Shown here: in pieces, positions 7,734 to 16,924 of the stretch
Layout of the letters: each line of letters begins with the position of its first letter
Position numbering within the stretch: position 1 is the stretch's first letter
Origin: Oleiagrimonas citrea
GTDB lineage: Bacteria > Pseudomonadota > Gammaproteobacteria > Xanthomonadales > Rhodanobacteraceae
Assembly (NCBI RefSeq): GCF_012395255.1
Contig: NZ_JAAZQD010000003.1
Span: forward strand, 372,001 to 436,000
Direction of reading: 5' to 3'
DNA length: 64,000 bases
Position numbers and translations under genes: made by a program
The notes under the pieces: model-generated
The model's database searches: none
The model's input: only the letters and a program-made list of their open reading frames with translations
What the model was told of the DNA's origin: nothing

Positions 7734-9271
7734 TTATTGTGGCCGAATCGCATTACCAACCGCCCAATCAGGTGCTGACGACGCTGGGTCTCTCCCTGGC
7801 CACGTTCATGCGTGTCCTGGACACGACCATCGCCAACGTATCGCTGCCGACTATCGCCGGCAATCTGGGCGTGAGCTACAACCAGAGCACCTGGGTCATC
7901 ACCTCGTTCACGGTATGCATGGCGATCTCGCTGCCGCTGACGGGATTCCTGGCGCGGCGCTTCGGCGAGGTGAAGCTGTTCGTGTGGTGCACGCTGCTGT
8001 TCTCGATCACCTCGATGCTGTGCGGTTTGTCCGAGAGCATGGGCATGCTGCTGGTGTTCCGCGCCATCCAGGGCGCGGTGGCCGGGCCGATGTACCCGAT
8101 CACACAGAGCCTGCTGATCGCGGTGTATCCGCCGGAAAAGCGCGGCATGGCGCTGGCGCTGATGGGCATGGTGACGGTGGTCGCACCGATCGTCGGCCCC
8201 ACGCTCGGCGGCTGGATCACCGACACCTATTCGTGGCCGTGGATCTTCTTCATCAACGTGCCCATCGGCATCTTCGCCAGTGTGGTGATCGGCGCGCAGC
8301 TGGCTGGCAAGAAGGAAGTCACCGAGCGTCCGCGTGTGGACTACATCGGTCTGATCGCGCTGATCATCGGTGTCGGTTCGCTGCAGATCGTGCTGGACAA
8401 GGGCAACGATGCGGATTGGTTCAATTCGCCGTTCATCGTGATCATGACCATCGTCTCGGTCGTCGCGTTGATCGTGTTCGTGATCTGGGAGCTGACCGAC
8501 CGCGAACCCATCGTCGATCTGCGCCTGTTCCGCCATCGCAACTTCGCGGCGGGTACGGTGCTGCTGATCCTGTCGTATTCGACTTTCTTTGCCATGGGCT
8601 TGCTGTTGCCGCTGTGGCTGCAGCGCACGCTGCATTACACGGCGAGCTGGGCAGGTCTGGCCGGCGCGTCCATCGGCATCATGCCGGTGCTGCTCACGTT
8701 CTTCGTCGGCAAGTACGCGCCGAGGACCGATCTGCGACTGGTCGCCGCGGCGGCTTTCGTCGTGCTGGGGCTGACCTGCTTCGCGCAGTCGCAGTTCTAC
8801 GTCGGCGTCGACTTCATGCACGTGGCCCTGGTGCGCGGCTTCCAGGGGCTCGGCGTGGCGCTGTTCTTCATGCCGGTGTTGACGATCCTGCTGTCCGACC
8901 TCAAGCCCAACGAGATCGCTTCCGGTTCCGGGCTTTCCACGTTCCTGCGCACGCTGGGCGGCAGCTTCGCGGCGTCGATCACGACTTTCGTCTGGGACCG
9001 ACGCGCCGTGGTTCACCACGCGCAGCTGGCCTCGCACATCACGCCCTACAATCCGACGGCGCGCGCCGCGCTGGAGGAAATGGGCAAAGGCGGACACGAC
9101 ACGCGGGCGGCGTTGATCCTGAACAGCGAAATCACGCGGCAGGGATTCCAGATGGCCTTCAACGACATCATGCACGTGCTGGGCTGGGTGTTCATCGCGT
9201 TGATCGCGGTGTTGTGGCTGACCAAGCCGCCGTTCCAGGCCAAGTCGAGCGCGGCCGCGGCCGAGGATTGA
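7727..9271 (+). CDS. DHA2-family (EmrB/QacA) multidrug MFS exporter
   Basis: A 514-residue inner-membrane drug:H+ antiporter of the 14-helix DHA2 family. Motif D1/C regions are clear: LDTTIANVSLPTIAGNLGVS in helix 1, STWVITSFTVCMAISLPLTG in helix 2, FLARRFGEVK in the loop, and GPTLGGWITD in helix 5. EmrB usually works with a membrane-fusion partner (EmrA) and an outer-membrane channel; neither is encoded beside it, so it acts alone or borrows partners from elsewhere. It is transcribed divergently from the cysteine dioxygenase gene. Confidence 0.9.
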   Translation: MTVIVAESHYQPPNQVLTTLGLSLATFMRVLDTTIANVSLPTIAGNLGVSYNQSTWVITSFTVCMAISLPLTGFLARRFGEVKLFVWCTLLFSITSMLCGLSESMGMLLVFRAIQGAVAGPMYPITQSLLIAVYPPEKRGMALALMGMVTVVAPIVGPTLGGWITDTYSWPWIFFINVPIGIFASVVIGAQLAGKKEVTERPRVDYIGLIALIIGVGSLQIVLDKGNDADWFNSPFIVIMTIVSVVALIVFVIWELTDREPIVDLRLFRHRNFAAGTVLLILSYSTFFAMGLLLPLWLQRTLHYTASWAGLAGASIGIMPVLLTFFVGKYAPRTDLRLVAAAAFVVLGLTCFAQSQFYVGVDFMHVALVRGFQGLGVALFFMPVLTILLSDLKPNEIASGSGLSTFLRTLGGSFAASITTFVWDRRAVVHHAQLASHITPYNPTARAALEEMGKGGHDTRAALILNSEITRQGFQMAFNDIMHVLGWVFIALIAVLWLTKPPFQAKSSAAAAED

Positions 9272-9427
9272 GCAGGGAACGGCGGCGCTGCCCGTGGAAG
9301 AGGGCGGCCGCGGAATGCGATTCCACTGTTCCGGGGCCGTGCATGGATGGACGGTAAGCGTTGCGCGGAGCCGCGTCCGGCGCTTGAGTGGCCTGCCGTG
9401 GCGCTCGATGTCGCGTCAGGAGCCGGG

Positions 9428-10534
9428 TCAGCGTGGTAGACGATCGAGGAAGCCGCCGATGGCGGGACCGTAGTGCTCGATGTCGACCAGGAACGCATCG
9501 TGTCCCTGCGGCGAATCCAGCGCCACGAACTCGACGTCGGCTCCGGCATCTTCGAGGCCCTTGGCGATCTGTTCCTGCTGCTCCAGCGGGAACAGGATGT
9601 CCGTCGTGACACCGATGACCAGTGCGCGTTCGATGCAGATGCGCTTGAGACCCTCGTGCACGCTGCCGTCGCCGTATTCGGCTACGTCGAACCAGTCGCT
9701 GGCGCGCGAGAGGTACAGGTAGCAATTGGGGTCGAAATGGCGCACGAACTTGCGCGAGTGGGCTTGCAGATAGGACTCGACCTGGAACTCGAAGCCGAAC
9801 GGATTGCCGGGGCGCTCCTCGGGATCCAGCCGGATACGTGCGAACCGGCCGTTCCACTCCATGGCCGAACGATAAGTGATGACGCCGAGCTTGCGCGCGA
9901 TGCTCATGCCACGTTCGGGGTAGTCCTCGTCCGAATAGCGGCCTTCGTTCCAGTTGCGATCCAGCCGGATCGCCTCGCGCTGCAGCGAGCGGATGGCGAT
10001 GGCGAAGGGTTGCGCCTGCGGTGCGGTGTCGACACTGATATGCGTGCTCACTGTGCCCGGATGCTGCAGCATGTAACCCAGTGCCGCCATGCCGCCCATC
10101 GAGCAGCCGATCAGGCAGGCCAGCCGTGTGATGCCCAGACTCTCGATCACGCAGTGCGCGGCGTTGGCGACGTCTTCCAGCGTCAGTTCGGGAAAATCCA
10201 GGCGGTACGGTTCGCCATTGTCCGGGTTGATCGAGGCCGGGCCGGTCGAGCCCTTGTCGCTGCCCAGCGAGTTCACGCAGACGACGAACCAGCGGTTCGT
10301 GTCGATGGGCTTGCCCGGGCCGATCATTGCTTCCCACCAGCCATCCGAGGGGTCGTCCTCGTTCGACGCGGCGTGCGCGCTGGGCGATAGACCGGTGAGG
10401 ATCAGGATGGCATTGCCCGCATCGTCATCGAGCGTGCCCCAGGTTTCGTAGGCCACATGCGCGTCATGCAGTTCGCCACCCCGCTTCATGGCGAAGGGCG
10501 AGGGCAGGTCGTGATAGCGGCGAGCATCGGCCAT
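9428..10534 (-). CDS. metX: MetX-type homoserine/serine O-acyltransferase
   Basis: A 368-residue alpha/beta-hydrolase acyltransferase that activates homoserine (methionine synthesis) or serine. The nucleophile elbow GCSMGG places Ser145. The SDKGSTGPASINPDNG segment, the FEFQVESYL region and the terminal GHDAF (His345) are MetX hallmarks. MetX proteins of Xanthomonadales have been reported to act as serine O-succinyltransferases feeding cysteine synthesis, so homoserine acetylation should not be assumed. I chose the ATG at 10534 because the 21 extra upstream residues are unlike the family and overlap a promoter-like TTGGGT-N17-TACAGT. It is monocistronic, and I see no SAM riboswitch upstream. 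Confidence 0.9.
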   Translation of the reverse strand: MADARRYHDLPSPFAMKRGGELHDAHVAYETWGTLDDDAGNAILILTGLSPSAHAASNEDDPSDGWWEAMIGPGKPIDTNRWFVVCVNSLGSDKGSTGPASINPDNGEPYRLDFPELTLEDVANAAHCVIESLGITRLACLIGCSMGGMAALGYMLQHPGTVSTHISVDTAPQAQPFAIAIRSLQREAIRLDRNWNEGRYSDEDYPERGMSIARKLGVITYRSAMEWNGRFARIRLDPEERPGNPFGFEFQVESYLQAHSRKFVRHFDPNCYLYLSRASDWFDVAEYGDGSVHEGLKRICIERALVIGVTTDILFPLEQQEQIAKGLEDAGADVEFVALDSPQGHDAFLVDIEHYGPAIGGFLDRLPR

Positions 10535-10638
10535 GCGAAATCCGGTTCGGCGGCAAAGCGGGCACTGTATATCGAGAGGCTGGGGAACCCAAAGCACCGT
10601 GGATGAAGCGCGCCGAACGGGGCTTGTCCCGCTCGGCT

Positions 10639-11721
10639 TCAGTGCACGTGGTCGATGGTCACGTCGACGGGGGCCGCTGCATGGGTCGAGATCGGTCCCG
10701 CGCTGCCCTCGAGATCGCCGGCGGTGGCCGTCGGCTGACCGCTGTGCGAGATGCGAGCGGTCACCGTCACCTCGGGCACGCTGGACAGGCGCATGGCCGG
10801 AGTCATGCCCATGCCATCGGTGAGCATCACCGTGGTCGGCAGTGCGGAAGCCTTCAGGCGAATGACGGCCAGCGGCATCGGCGGGCCACGCTGTGCTTTG
10901 GCGAAGACATACAGGGTGTCGCCGGGCTTCACATGATCACGAAGCTTCGGGTCCAGGCGCACGCGCACGGCAATGTGCGCGCCTTCGTCCGCCTTCGCAG
11001 CAGCGGCAGCGCTTGTCGACGATGCCGGAGACGAGAGCAGCGCCATGGCCTGTTTCTGCGTCTTGCCGGCGGCGCGCGCATTGGCCATCGCGATCTGCTC
11101 CTTCACCGCCTGCGCCACTTTGGAGCCGGGTTGCAACAATGCCTGCAGCCGTCGCCAGGTCAGCACGGCGTCGGCGAAATGGCCATGCTGGTAGTCGCTG
11201 ATACCCAGCAGCCACAGCCCGCGCTGATTGCGCGGGTCGGCCTTGACCGCCCGTTGCAGTAGCGAACGGGCCTGCCCCTCGATGCGATGATCCGCGCGCG
11301 CCATCGCGTCGACCTCGACCCAGGCGATCATGATGTCGGCATTGTCGGGAGCCAGCTTGAGCGCCTTGCCGTAGGCATCGCGCGCCAGCGCCGGACGCTC
11401 GGTGCCGGCGTAGGTGCGGCCGAGCATCAGCCAGCCCTGCAGGTTGTCCGGGTGCTGTTTGAGTTCCGCGCGCAGCTTGGCGACGGCCTGGTCCAGCGTC
11501 ATTTGTGGCTGCAGGGCGCTCTTGTTCAGCGCAGCCGGCGTGCCGACGTGCAGGTACAGGCCCAGTGCGGCCAGCGGCAGGGCAAACAGCACCAGCAGCG
11601 AGAGAACCAGCGCGTGACGCGGCTGCCCGCTGCGGCGGCCGCGACGCAGCATCGGCACCACGACCAGCGCCAGCGCGAGCAGGACCATCAGGGTGGCGAC
11701 AAGGATGAATTCGGTCTTCAC
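10639..11721 (-). CDS. ccmI: Cytochrome c maturation protein CcmI (TPR, apocytochrome chaperone)
   Basis: 360 residues, last gene of the ccm operon. It has two N-terminal transmembrane segments (about 3-23 and 35-55), then periplasmic TPR repeats (LQGWLMLGRTYAGTERPALARDAYGKAL and following) and a C-terminal beta-rich domain seen in fused CcmI/CycH proteins. CcmI binds the C-terminus of apocytochromes and presents them to the CcmF/CcmH ligase. The GTG start at 11721 follows AGGAG with 8-base spacing; an upstream in-frame extension is implausible. It lies 43 bases after ccmH. Confidence 0.88.
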   Translation of the reverse strand: MKTEFILVATLMVLLALALVVVPMLRRGRRSGQPRHALVLSLLVLFALPLAALGLYLHVGTPAALNKSALQPQMTLDQAVAKLRAELKQHPDNLQGWLMLGRTYAGTERPALARDAYGKALKLAPDNADIMIAWVEVDAMARADHRIEGQARSLLQRAVKADPRNQRGLWLLGISDYQHGHFADAVLTWRRLQALLQPGSKVAQAVKEQIAMANARAAGKTQKQAMALLSSPASSTSAAAAAKADEGAHIAVRVRLDPKLRDHVKPGDTLYVFAKAQRGPPMPLAVIRLKASALPTTVMLTDGMGMTPAMRLSSVPEVTVTARISHSGQPTATAGDLEGSAGPISTHAAAPVDVTIDHVH

Positions 11722-11764
11722 GAAGTCGGCTCCTGGCGACGGTCGGTGGAAAAACGGAAAGGCA

Positions 11765-12199
11765 TCACCAGTCCTCGTCGTCGATGGGCGGCGGAGTCGC
11801 AGGGGCGGAGCGCGCACGCTTGCGCACGGTGAACAGCACGCCGGCGGCGCCGAGCAGCACAATCAGACCCGGACCGAACCACAGCAGCCAGGTGGACGGT
11901 TTCAGCGGTGGGTCGTACAGCACGTAGTCCGAGTAGCGGTCGACCAGATACTGCTTGATTTCGTCGTCGCTGCGGCCGTTCTGCATCTGCTTGTAGATGA
12001 TGTGGCGCATCTGCTGCGCCAGTTCGGCCTGCGAGTCGAGCAGGCTCTCGTTCTGGCAGACCAGGCAGCGCAGTTCCCGTGTCAGGTGCTGAAAACGCAG
12101 CTCTTGCGCGCGGTCCTTGAACTTCAGCGGGTCGATGGCGTGCGCGGCGAAGGTCACGCACAGGCCCAGCAGCAGGAGCAGAACGTGCCGGCGTTTCAT
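11765..12199 (-). CDS. ccmH: Cytochrome c heme-lyase thiol protein CcmH
   Basis: 144 residues. A cleavable signal peptide (MKRRHVLLLLLGLCVTFAAHA) is followed by the conserved LRCLVCQNESLLDS motif, whose two cysteines reduce the apocytochrome CXXCH, and a C-terminal membrane helix (about 105-124) with a basic tail. AGGAG precedes the ATG by 5 bases. The start overlaps the ccmG stop in an ATGA, pointing to translational coupling. It acts in the periplasm with CcmF and CcmI. Confidence 0.93.
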   Translation of the reverse strand: MKRRHVLLLLLGLCVTFAAHAIDPLKFKDRAQELRFQHLTRELRCLVCQNESLLDSQAELAQQMRHIIYKQMQNGRSDDEIKQYLVDRYSDYVLYDPPLKPSTWLLWFGPGLIVLLGAAGVLFTVRKRARSAPATPPPIDDEDW

Positions 12200-12753
12200 G
12201 GCGACTCCTGTTTTGGTGCGGCGTGCTTCAGCGCCTGGATCTTCGGTTCGAGCACGTCGGCGATGACCTGCGGCGTCAGCGGGCCGATGCGCTTGTAGCG
12301 GATGATGCCGTCGGCGTCGATGAGGAAAGTCTCCGGCGCGCCGTAGACGCCGAAGTCGATGGCGGTAGCGCCACTGCGGTCGGTGACGACCATGCTGTAC
12401 GGATTGCCGTGCTGCGCTAGCCATGCCTTGGCGGCGTCCGGATCGTCCTTGTAGTTGTAGCCGATCACCGGAACGCCGAGCTGGCGCGCTTCCTGCATCA
12501 GCACCGGATGTTCCTCGCCGCAGGCGATGCACCAGCTGGCGAAGACGTTGACCAGGTAAGGCTGCCCAAGCATTTCTGCCTTGCTCACGCGCGTGGACGG
12601 ATCGTCCAGCAGCGGCAGGCTGAAGGCAGGCGCGGGCTTGCCGATCAGCGGTGAGGGCACTTCGCGCTGGTCGTGGCGTGTGTTCCACCACAGGCCGAAA
12701 CCGAACAACACGGCCAGCAGTGCGAAACCGATCAGGGGCAGCGCGCGGTTCAT
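12196..12753 (-). CDS. ccmG: Thiol:disulfide interchange protein CcmG/DsbE
   Basis: 185 residues: a single N-terminal membrane anchor followed by a periplasmic thioredoxin-fold domain with the active site FASWCIACGEEHP (WCxxC) and the GAPETFLID cis-Pro region. It keeps apocytochrome and CcmH cysteines reduced for heme attachment. It overlaps both neighbours, ccmF upstream and ccmH downstream, by ATGA. Confidence 0.94.
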   Translation of the reverse strand: MNRALPLIGFALLAVLFGFGLWWNTRHDQREVPSPLIGKPAPAFSLPLLDDPSTRVSKAEMLGQPYLVNVFASWCIACGEEHPVLMQEARQLGVPVIGYNYKDDPDAAKAWLAQHGNPYSMVVTDRSGATAIDFGVYGAPETFLIDADGIIRYKRIGPLTPQVIADVLEPKIQALKHAAPKQESP

Positions 12754-14735
12754 GCCTGCGAGGCCTCCGCCTGCGGGTCCGCATTGACACTCGGCGCCGG
12801 GCGATCCGACGAGGCTTCGCGCCGCAGGCGGAAGCGTCGATCCGCGGCGGCGAGGAAACCGCCGAGCATCATCAGGATGCCGCCGCCCCATAGCCAGCGC
12901 ACGAAGGGCTTCACGTAGATGCGCATGGCCCAGGCGCCGTTGTCCAGCGGTTCGCCGAGGGCGACGTACAGATCGCGCATCGGGCCGGCGTCGACGGCGG
13001 ACTCGGTCTGCACCTGGCCGCGCTCGTAGGTGCGCTTCTGCGGGTGCAGCACGGTCAGCGGCTGGCCGTTCTTCAGCACCTGCACGGCGCCCTGGTCGGC
13101 TTTCCAGTTCGGGCCGGTGGTGTGTGTGACACCCTGGAAGCGGAAGCCGTAGGCGCCGATGGTCTCCGTCTGGCCGGGCGCCATGCGGATGTCGTGCTCG
13201 ACGCTCAGCGCGGTGGTCAGCAGGACGCCGGCGAGAAACACGCCGACGCCGAAGTGCGCCACCAGCATGCCCAGCATCTCCGCCGGATAACGGCGTCCGC
13301 GCGGCGCTTCGCGCCAGCGCTTGCGGGCGAAGGCCAGCACGCCGTAGAACACGTAGATCGAAGCCAGCCCGCCGAGGATCGCGCGCCACGACGGCACGCC
13401 GCTCATGCGCGCGATGAACAGCACGCTGGCCAGCACGACCGCCGCGATCGCGGCCTGCAGCCCGATGCGCAGCAGCAGCCGGCCTTCGGCGCGGCCCCAG
13501 CGCGCGAACGGTCCCAGCGGCAGCAGCAGAATCGCCGGCGCCATCAGCAGAATGAACAGCGAACCGAAGTAGGGCGGACCGACCGAGATGCGGCCCCAAT
13601 TGAAGGCGTCGCCGATCAGCGGGAACAGCGTGCCCAGCAGCACCATGGCGGCGGCGCTGGTCAGCAGCAGGTTGACGATCAGCAGCAGCGTTTCGCGCGA
13701 CAGCGGCGCGAACGGCTTGCCGCCGGCCACCTTCGGCGCGCGCAGCGCATACAGCAGCAGCGAGCCGCCGATGACGATGCACAGGTAGATCAGGATGAAC
13801 ACGCCACGTTTGGGATCGGCGGCGAACGAATGCACGCTGGTCAGCACGCCCGAGCGCACCAGAAAGGTGCCCAGCAGCGACAGCGAGAAGGCGAAGATCG
13901 ACAGCAGCACCGTCCACGCTGGCAGCGAGCCGCGCTTCTCGGTGATGGCCTGCGAATGAATCAGCGCCGTGCCGACCAGCCACGGCATGAACGAGGCATT
14001 CTCCACCGGGTCCCAGAACCACCAGCCGCCCCAGCCCAGTTCGGCATACGCCCACCAGCTGCCGGCGACGATGCCCAGCGTCAGGAAGCCCCAGGCGACG
14101 TTGGTCCACGGCCGCGCCCAGCGCACCCACTGCTTGTCCAGGCCGCCGCCGAGCAGCGCTGCGATGGAGAACGCGAACGCCACCGAGAAGCCCACGTAGC
14201 CCATGTACAGCACGGGCGGATGGAAGGTCATGCCGGGGTCTTGCAGCACCGGATTGAGATCGGCGCCATCCATCGGCGGCGGCAGCAGGCGCGTGAACGG
14301 GTTGGAGGTCAGCAGGATGAACAGCAGGAAGCCGACGCTGAGCAGACCCAGCACGCCCAGGACGCGTGCGTGGAAGACTTCGGGAAGCCGCGTGCCGAAG
14401 AGTGCCAGCGCCAGCGTCCACAGATTCAGAATCAGCATCCACAGCAGCATGGAGCCTTCATGTGCGCCCCAGACCGCGGCGAAGCGGTAGTACCACGGCA
14501 GCGCCAGGTTGGAATTGCTGGCGACGTAGGCGACGGAGAAATCGTAGGTCAGGAAGGCGTAGGCGAGCACGCCGAAGGCCAGCGCCACGAACACCGCCTG
14601 GCCGATGGCGGCCGGGCGCGCCACGGCCATCATCGCCGGACTGTCGCGCCAGGCGCCGATCAGCGGCAGCACGCCCTGCAGGGTAGCCAGAAGCAGCGCC
14701 AGGACCAGCGCGAATTGTCCGAGTTCGGGCAGCAT
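12750..14735 (-). CDS. ccmF: Heme lyase subunit CcmF
   Basis: 661 residues, a large polytopic inner-membrane protein. The tryptophan-rich WWD motif (WGGWWFWDPVENASFMPWL) and the flanking conserved histidines (for example in GAHEGS and TFHPPVLYMGY) bind heme handed over by CcmE. A soluble periplasmic domain lies near residues 505-610. It is the core of the system I synthetase that ligates heme to apocytochromes. Its start shares one base with the ccmE stop (TGATG). Confidence 0.96.
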   Translation of the reverse strand: MLPELGQFALVLALLLATLQGVLPLIGAWRDSPAMMAVARPAAIGQAVFVALAFGVLAYAFLTYDFSVAYVASNSNLALPWYYRFAAVWGAHEGSMLLWMLILNLWTLALALFGTRLPEVFHARVLGVLGLLSVGFLLFILLTSNPFTRLLPPPMDGADLNPVLQDPGMTFHPPVLYMGYVGFSVAFAFSIAALLGGGLDKQWVRWARPWTNVAWGFLTLGIVAGSWWAYAELGWGGWWFWDPVENASFMPWLVGTALIHSQAITEKRGSLPAWTVLLSIFAFSLSLLGTFLVRSGVLTSVHSFAADPKRGVFILIYLCIVIGGSLLLYALRAPKVAGGKPFAPLSRETLLLIVNLLLTSAAAMVLLGTLFPLIGDAFNWGRISVGPPYFGSLFILLMAPAILLLPLGPFARWGRAEGRLLLRIGLQAAIAAVVLASVLFIARMSGVPSWRAILGGLASIYVFYGVLAFARKRWREAPRGRRYPAEMLGMLVAHFGVGVFLAGVLLTTALSVEHDIRMAPGQTETIGAYGFRFQGVTHTTGPNWKADQGAVQVLKNGQPLTVLHPQKRTYERGQVQTESAVDAGPMRDLYVALGEPLDNGAWAMRIYVKPFVRWLWGGGILMMLGGFLAAADRRFRLRREASSDRPAPSVNADPQAEASQA

Positions 14736-15208
14736 CAGGAGCCTCCCTTCGGATGCGCCATGTGCTTGGGATCGGCGCGTCCCGCCGCCTGCGCCTTGCG
14801 GATGGCGTCGGCTACTTCCTTGGGCATGTAGGTCTCGTCGTGTTTGGCCAGCACCTCGGTGCCGACGAAATGGTGGCCGTCCATGTGTCCGGTGACGATC
14901 ACGCTCTGTCCCTCGCGGAACAGGTCGGGAAGAATCCCGGTGTAGACCACCGGCATGTCGTGGAACCGGTCGGTGACGGTGAATTGCACCTTCAGCGAGT
15001 GGCCGTCGCGCACAACGGAATGTTCCTTGACCACGCCGCCCAGGCGGAACTGGTGGTGCGGAGGCGCCTTGCCGGCATCGATCTCCGTCGGCGAGTACAG
15101 ATAGTTCATGTTCTGCTGCAGGGCGAACACGGTCAGGCTGATCGCCACCGCGGCGGCCGCGATCACGAGCAGGACGATGATGAGTCGGCGTTTGCGCTTG
15201 GGATTCAT
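14735..15208 (-). CDS. ccmE: Heme chaperone CcmE
   Basis: 157 residues: a short basic N-terminus, one membrane anchor (about 8-28) and a periplasmic OB-fold domain. The heme-binding motif [10 protein letters not shown] has the His that forms the covalent heme adduct and the conserved Tyr. The start overlaps ccmD by ATGA. It receives heme from CcmABCD and passes it to CcmF. Confidence 0.95.
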   Translation of the reverse strand: MNPKRKRRLIIVLLVIAAAAVAISLTVFALQQNMNYLYSPTEIDAGKAPPHHQFRLGGVVKEHSVVRDGHSLKVQFTVTDRFHDMPVVYTGILPDLFREGQSVIVTGHMDGHHFVGTEVLAKHDETYMPKEVADAIRKAQAAGRADPKHMAHPKGGS

Positions 15209-15435
15209 GAGTCGAGTGGCGTCATGGTCGGACCGGAATCGTCCGACGGGGAGCGTTGTGCGGCCTTGCGAGCCTCGCGCGCCTTTTGACGCTGCATGCG
15301 CGCATGCAGTTCCCGCAGCACGCGGCGACGGCGCAGATTGGGCGCGAAGAAGTCGATCAGCAGCACGACGAAGAACACGGCATAGGCCGGCCAAACGTAC
15401 GCGGCGTAGCCGCCCATGTGCAGGAAGGCTTCCAT
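15205..15435 (-). CDS. ccmD: Heme exporter small subunit CcmD
   Basis: 76 residues. One hydrophobic helix (about 10-30, [17 protein letters not shown]) is followed by a strongly basic cytoplasmic tail ([16 protein letters not shown]), the classic CcmD layout. It is needed to release holo-CcmE from CcmABC. One base separates it from the ccmC stop. Confidence 0.88.
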   Translation of the reverse strand: MEAFLHMGGYAAYVWPAYAVFFVVLLIDFFAPNLRRRRVLRELHARMQRQKAREARKAAQRSPSDDSGPTMTPLDS

Positions 15436-15436
15436 G

Positions 15437-16189
15437 TCAGCGGCCCTCCCGCTCGGCCAGGGCGCGCACCCACTGCTTGCCGCTTTCCAGCGACAGCAGA
15501 TCGGTGCGCACGCGACCGCACAGGCTGGCAGCCCAGTAGAACTTGCTCGCTAGCATCATCACCAGCAGCGGCCACAGCATGTCGGCTTCCATCTTGGACG
15601 GGCCGAATAGGCGTACCGTGGTGCCCTGGTGCAGGGTGTGCCACCACTGCACGGAGTAGTGCACGATCGGCAGATTGATGACGCCGACCAGCACCAGGAA
15701 AGCGGCCGCGCGCGCGCCCTGACGGCGATCCTCGAAGGCGTGGTACAGCCCGATCACGCCCAGGTACAGGAACAGCAGCACCAGCTCGGAGGTCAGGCGC
15801 GCGTCCCAGGTCCACCAGGTGCCCCAGGTCGGGTAGCCCCAGATCGAGCCGGTGACCAGAGTGATGAAGGTGAACGCCGCGCCGATCGGCGCCGACTGCA
15901 TGGCCACCGATTCGGCCAGTTTCAGTCGCCAGACCACGGCAATGAAGCCGGCCACGGCCATCACGCCGTAGATGAACAGGCTCATCTCCGCGCTGGGCAC
16001 GTGGATGTAGATGATCCGGAAGGCGTCGCCCTGCTGGTAGTCGGCCGGTGCGGTGACCAGACCGCCATACAGGCCCACGGCGGTCAGGATCAAGGCCAGC
16101 GCGATGCACCACGGCCGCAGCACGGACGCGAACCGGTAGAAGGTCGGCGGCGAACTGAGCTGATGCATCCACAGCGGAATCCATTTCAT
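15437..16189 (-). CDS. ccmC: Heme exporter/handling protein CcmC
   Basis: 250 residues with six hydrophobic helices. It carries the WWD motif GYPTWGTWWTWDARLTSEL and two conserved periplasmic His regions (IIYIHVPSAEM and IVHYSVQWWHTLHQG) that ligate heme while it is loaded onto CcmE. It follows ccmB after a 48-base gap that contains a GGAAGGAGG stretch. Confidence 0.95.
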   Translation of the reverse strand: MKWIPLWMHQLSSPPTFYRFASVLRPWCIALALILTAVGLYGGLVTAPADYQQGDAFRIIYIHVPSAEMSLFIYGVMAVAGFIAVVWRLKLAESVAMQSAPIGAAFTFITLVTGSIWGYPTWGTWWTWDARLTSELVLLFLYLGVIGLYHAFEDRRQGARAAAFLVLVGVINLPIVHYSVQWWHTLHQGTTVRLFGPSKMEADMLWPLLVMMLASKFYWAASLCGRVRTDLLSLESGKQWVRALAEREGR

Positions 16190-16237
16190 GTCAGCGCACC
16201 TTCGCGACGTCGTCCATGGTGGAAGGAGGGGGTGAAA

Positions 16238-16924
16238 TCATGCATCGATGGCGATTCTCAGGGCGGCGGCGCAGGCCAGCGGCGCCAGGATCAGCATCAG
16301 TGCCAGCGCGGCGCCCAACCAGGCGATCGGCGCAATCCACGGGAGTCCCTCTTGGGCCGCGGACACGGCGCCGGCAGCGAAGATGACCACCGGCACGCAG
16401 AGCGGCAGCAGCATCAGCGCCAGCAGCATACCAGAGCGTCGGGTACCCGCCGTCAGCGCCACCAGCACCGAGCCGAGCAGGCTCAGCAGTGGCGTCGCCA
16501 CCAGCAGGGCGAGGACCAGCACCGCGTTGGCGTGCGCGGGCAGATGCAACATCGAGGCCAGGATCGGCGCGATCACGATCAGCGGCAGCGCCGTCGACAC
16601 CCAGTGCGCGAGGATCTTCATGCCCAGCAGCAGCGCCAGTGGCTGCGGCGCCAGCATCAGCTGCTCCAGCGAGCCGTCCTCCAGGTCCGGCCGGAACAGG
16701 GCGTCGAAGGCCAGCAGCATCGCCAGCAGCACCGTGACCAGCACCACGCCGCCGGCCACGCGTGCCAGCAGGTCGTCGTTCGGACCGAGCGCGAAGGGGA
16801 ACAGTGTGGTGACGATCAGCGCGTAGAGCACCGGCAGGGCGATGTCGCCTCGACGGCGCCAGGCCAGCAGCAGGTCGCGGCGCAACACAGCGACGCAGGC
16901 GGCACGCAACGAACCGGGCATCAT
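16238..16924 (-). CDS. ccmB: Heme exporter permease CcmB
   Basis: 228 residues, six hydrophobic segments, no soluble domain. The early RRRGDIALPVLYALIVTTLFPFALGP region and the FRPDLEDGSLEQLMLAP loop are characteristic. With CcmA it forms an ABC transporter that powers release of heme-CcmE. The start overlaps the ccmA stop by ATGA. Confidence 0.93.
   Translation of the reverse strand: MMPGSLRAACVAVLRRDLLLAWRRRGDIALPVLYALIVTTLFPFALGPNDDLLARVAGGVVLVTVLLAMLLAFDALFRPDLEDGSLEQLMLAPQPLALLLGMKILAHWVSTALPLIVIAPILASMLHLPAHANAVLVLALLVATPLLSLLGSVLVALTAGTRRSGMLLALMLLPLCVPVVIFAAGAVSAAQEGLPWIAPIAWLGAALALMLILAPLACAAALRIAIDA

Noticed and set aside
10535-10638. SAM riboswitch ahead of metX
   Set aside because: The sequence upstream of the metX start has no recognisable SAM aptamer pattern, and only a promoter-like motif is seen.
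12196-14442. Apparent fusion of a large Arg/Gly-rich protein to CcmG
   Set aside because: The upstream part is a shadow of ccmF; the real CcmG starts at 12753 with a proper membrane anchor and the ATGA overlap.
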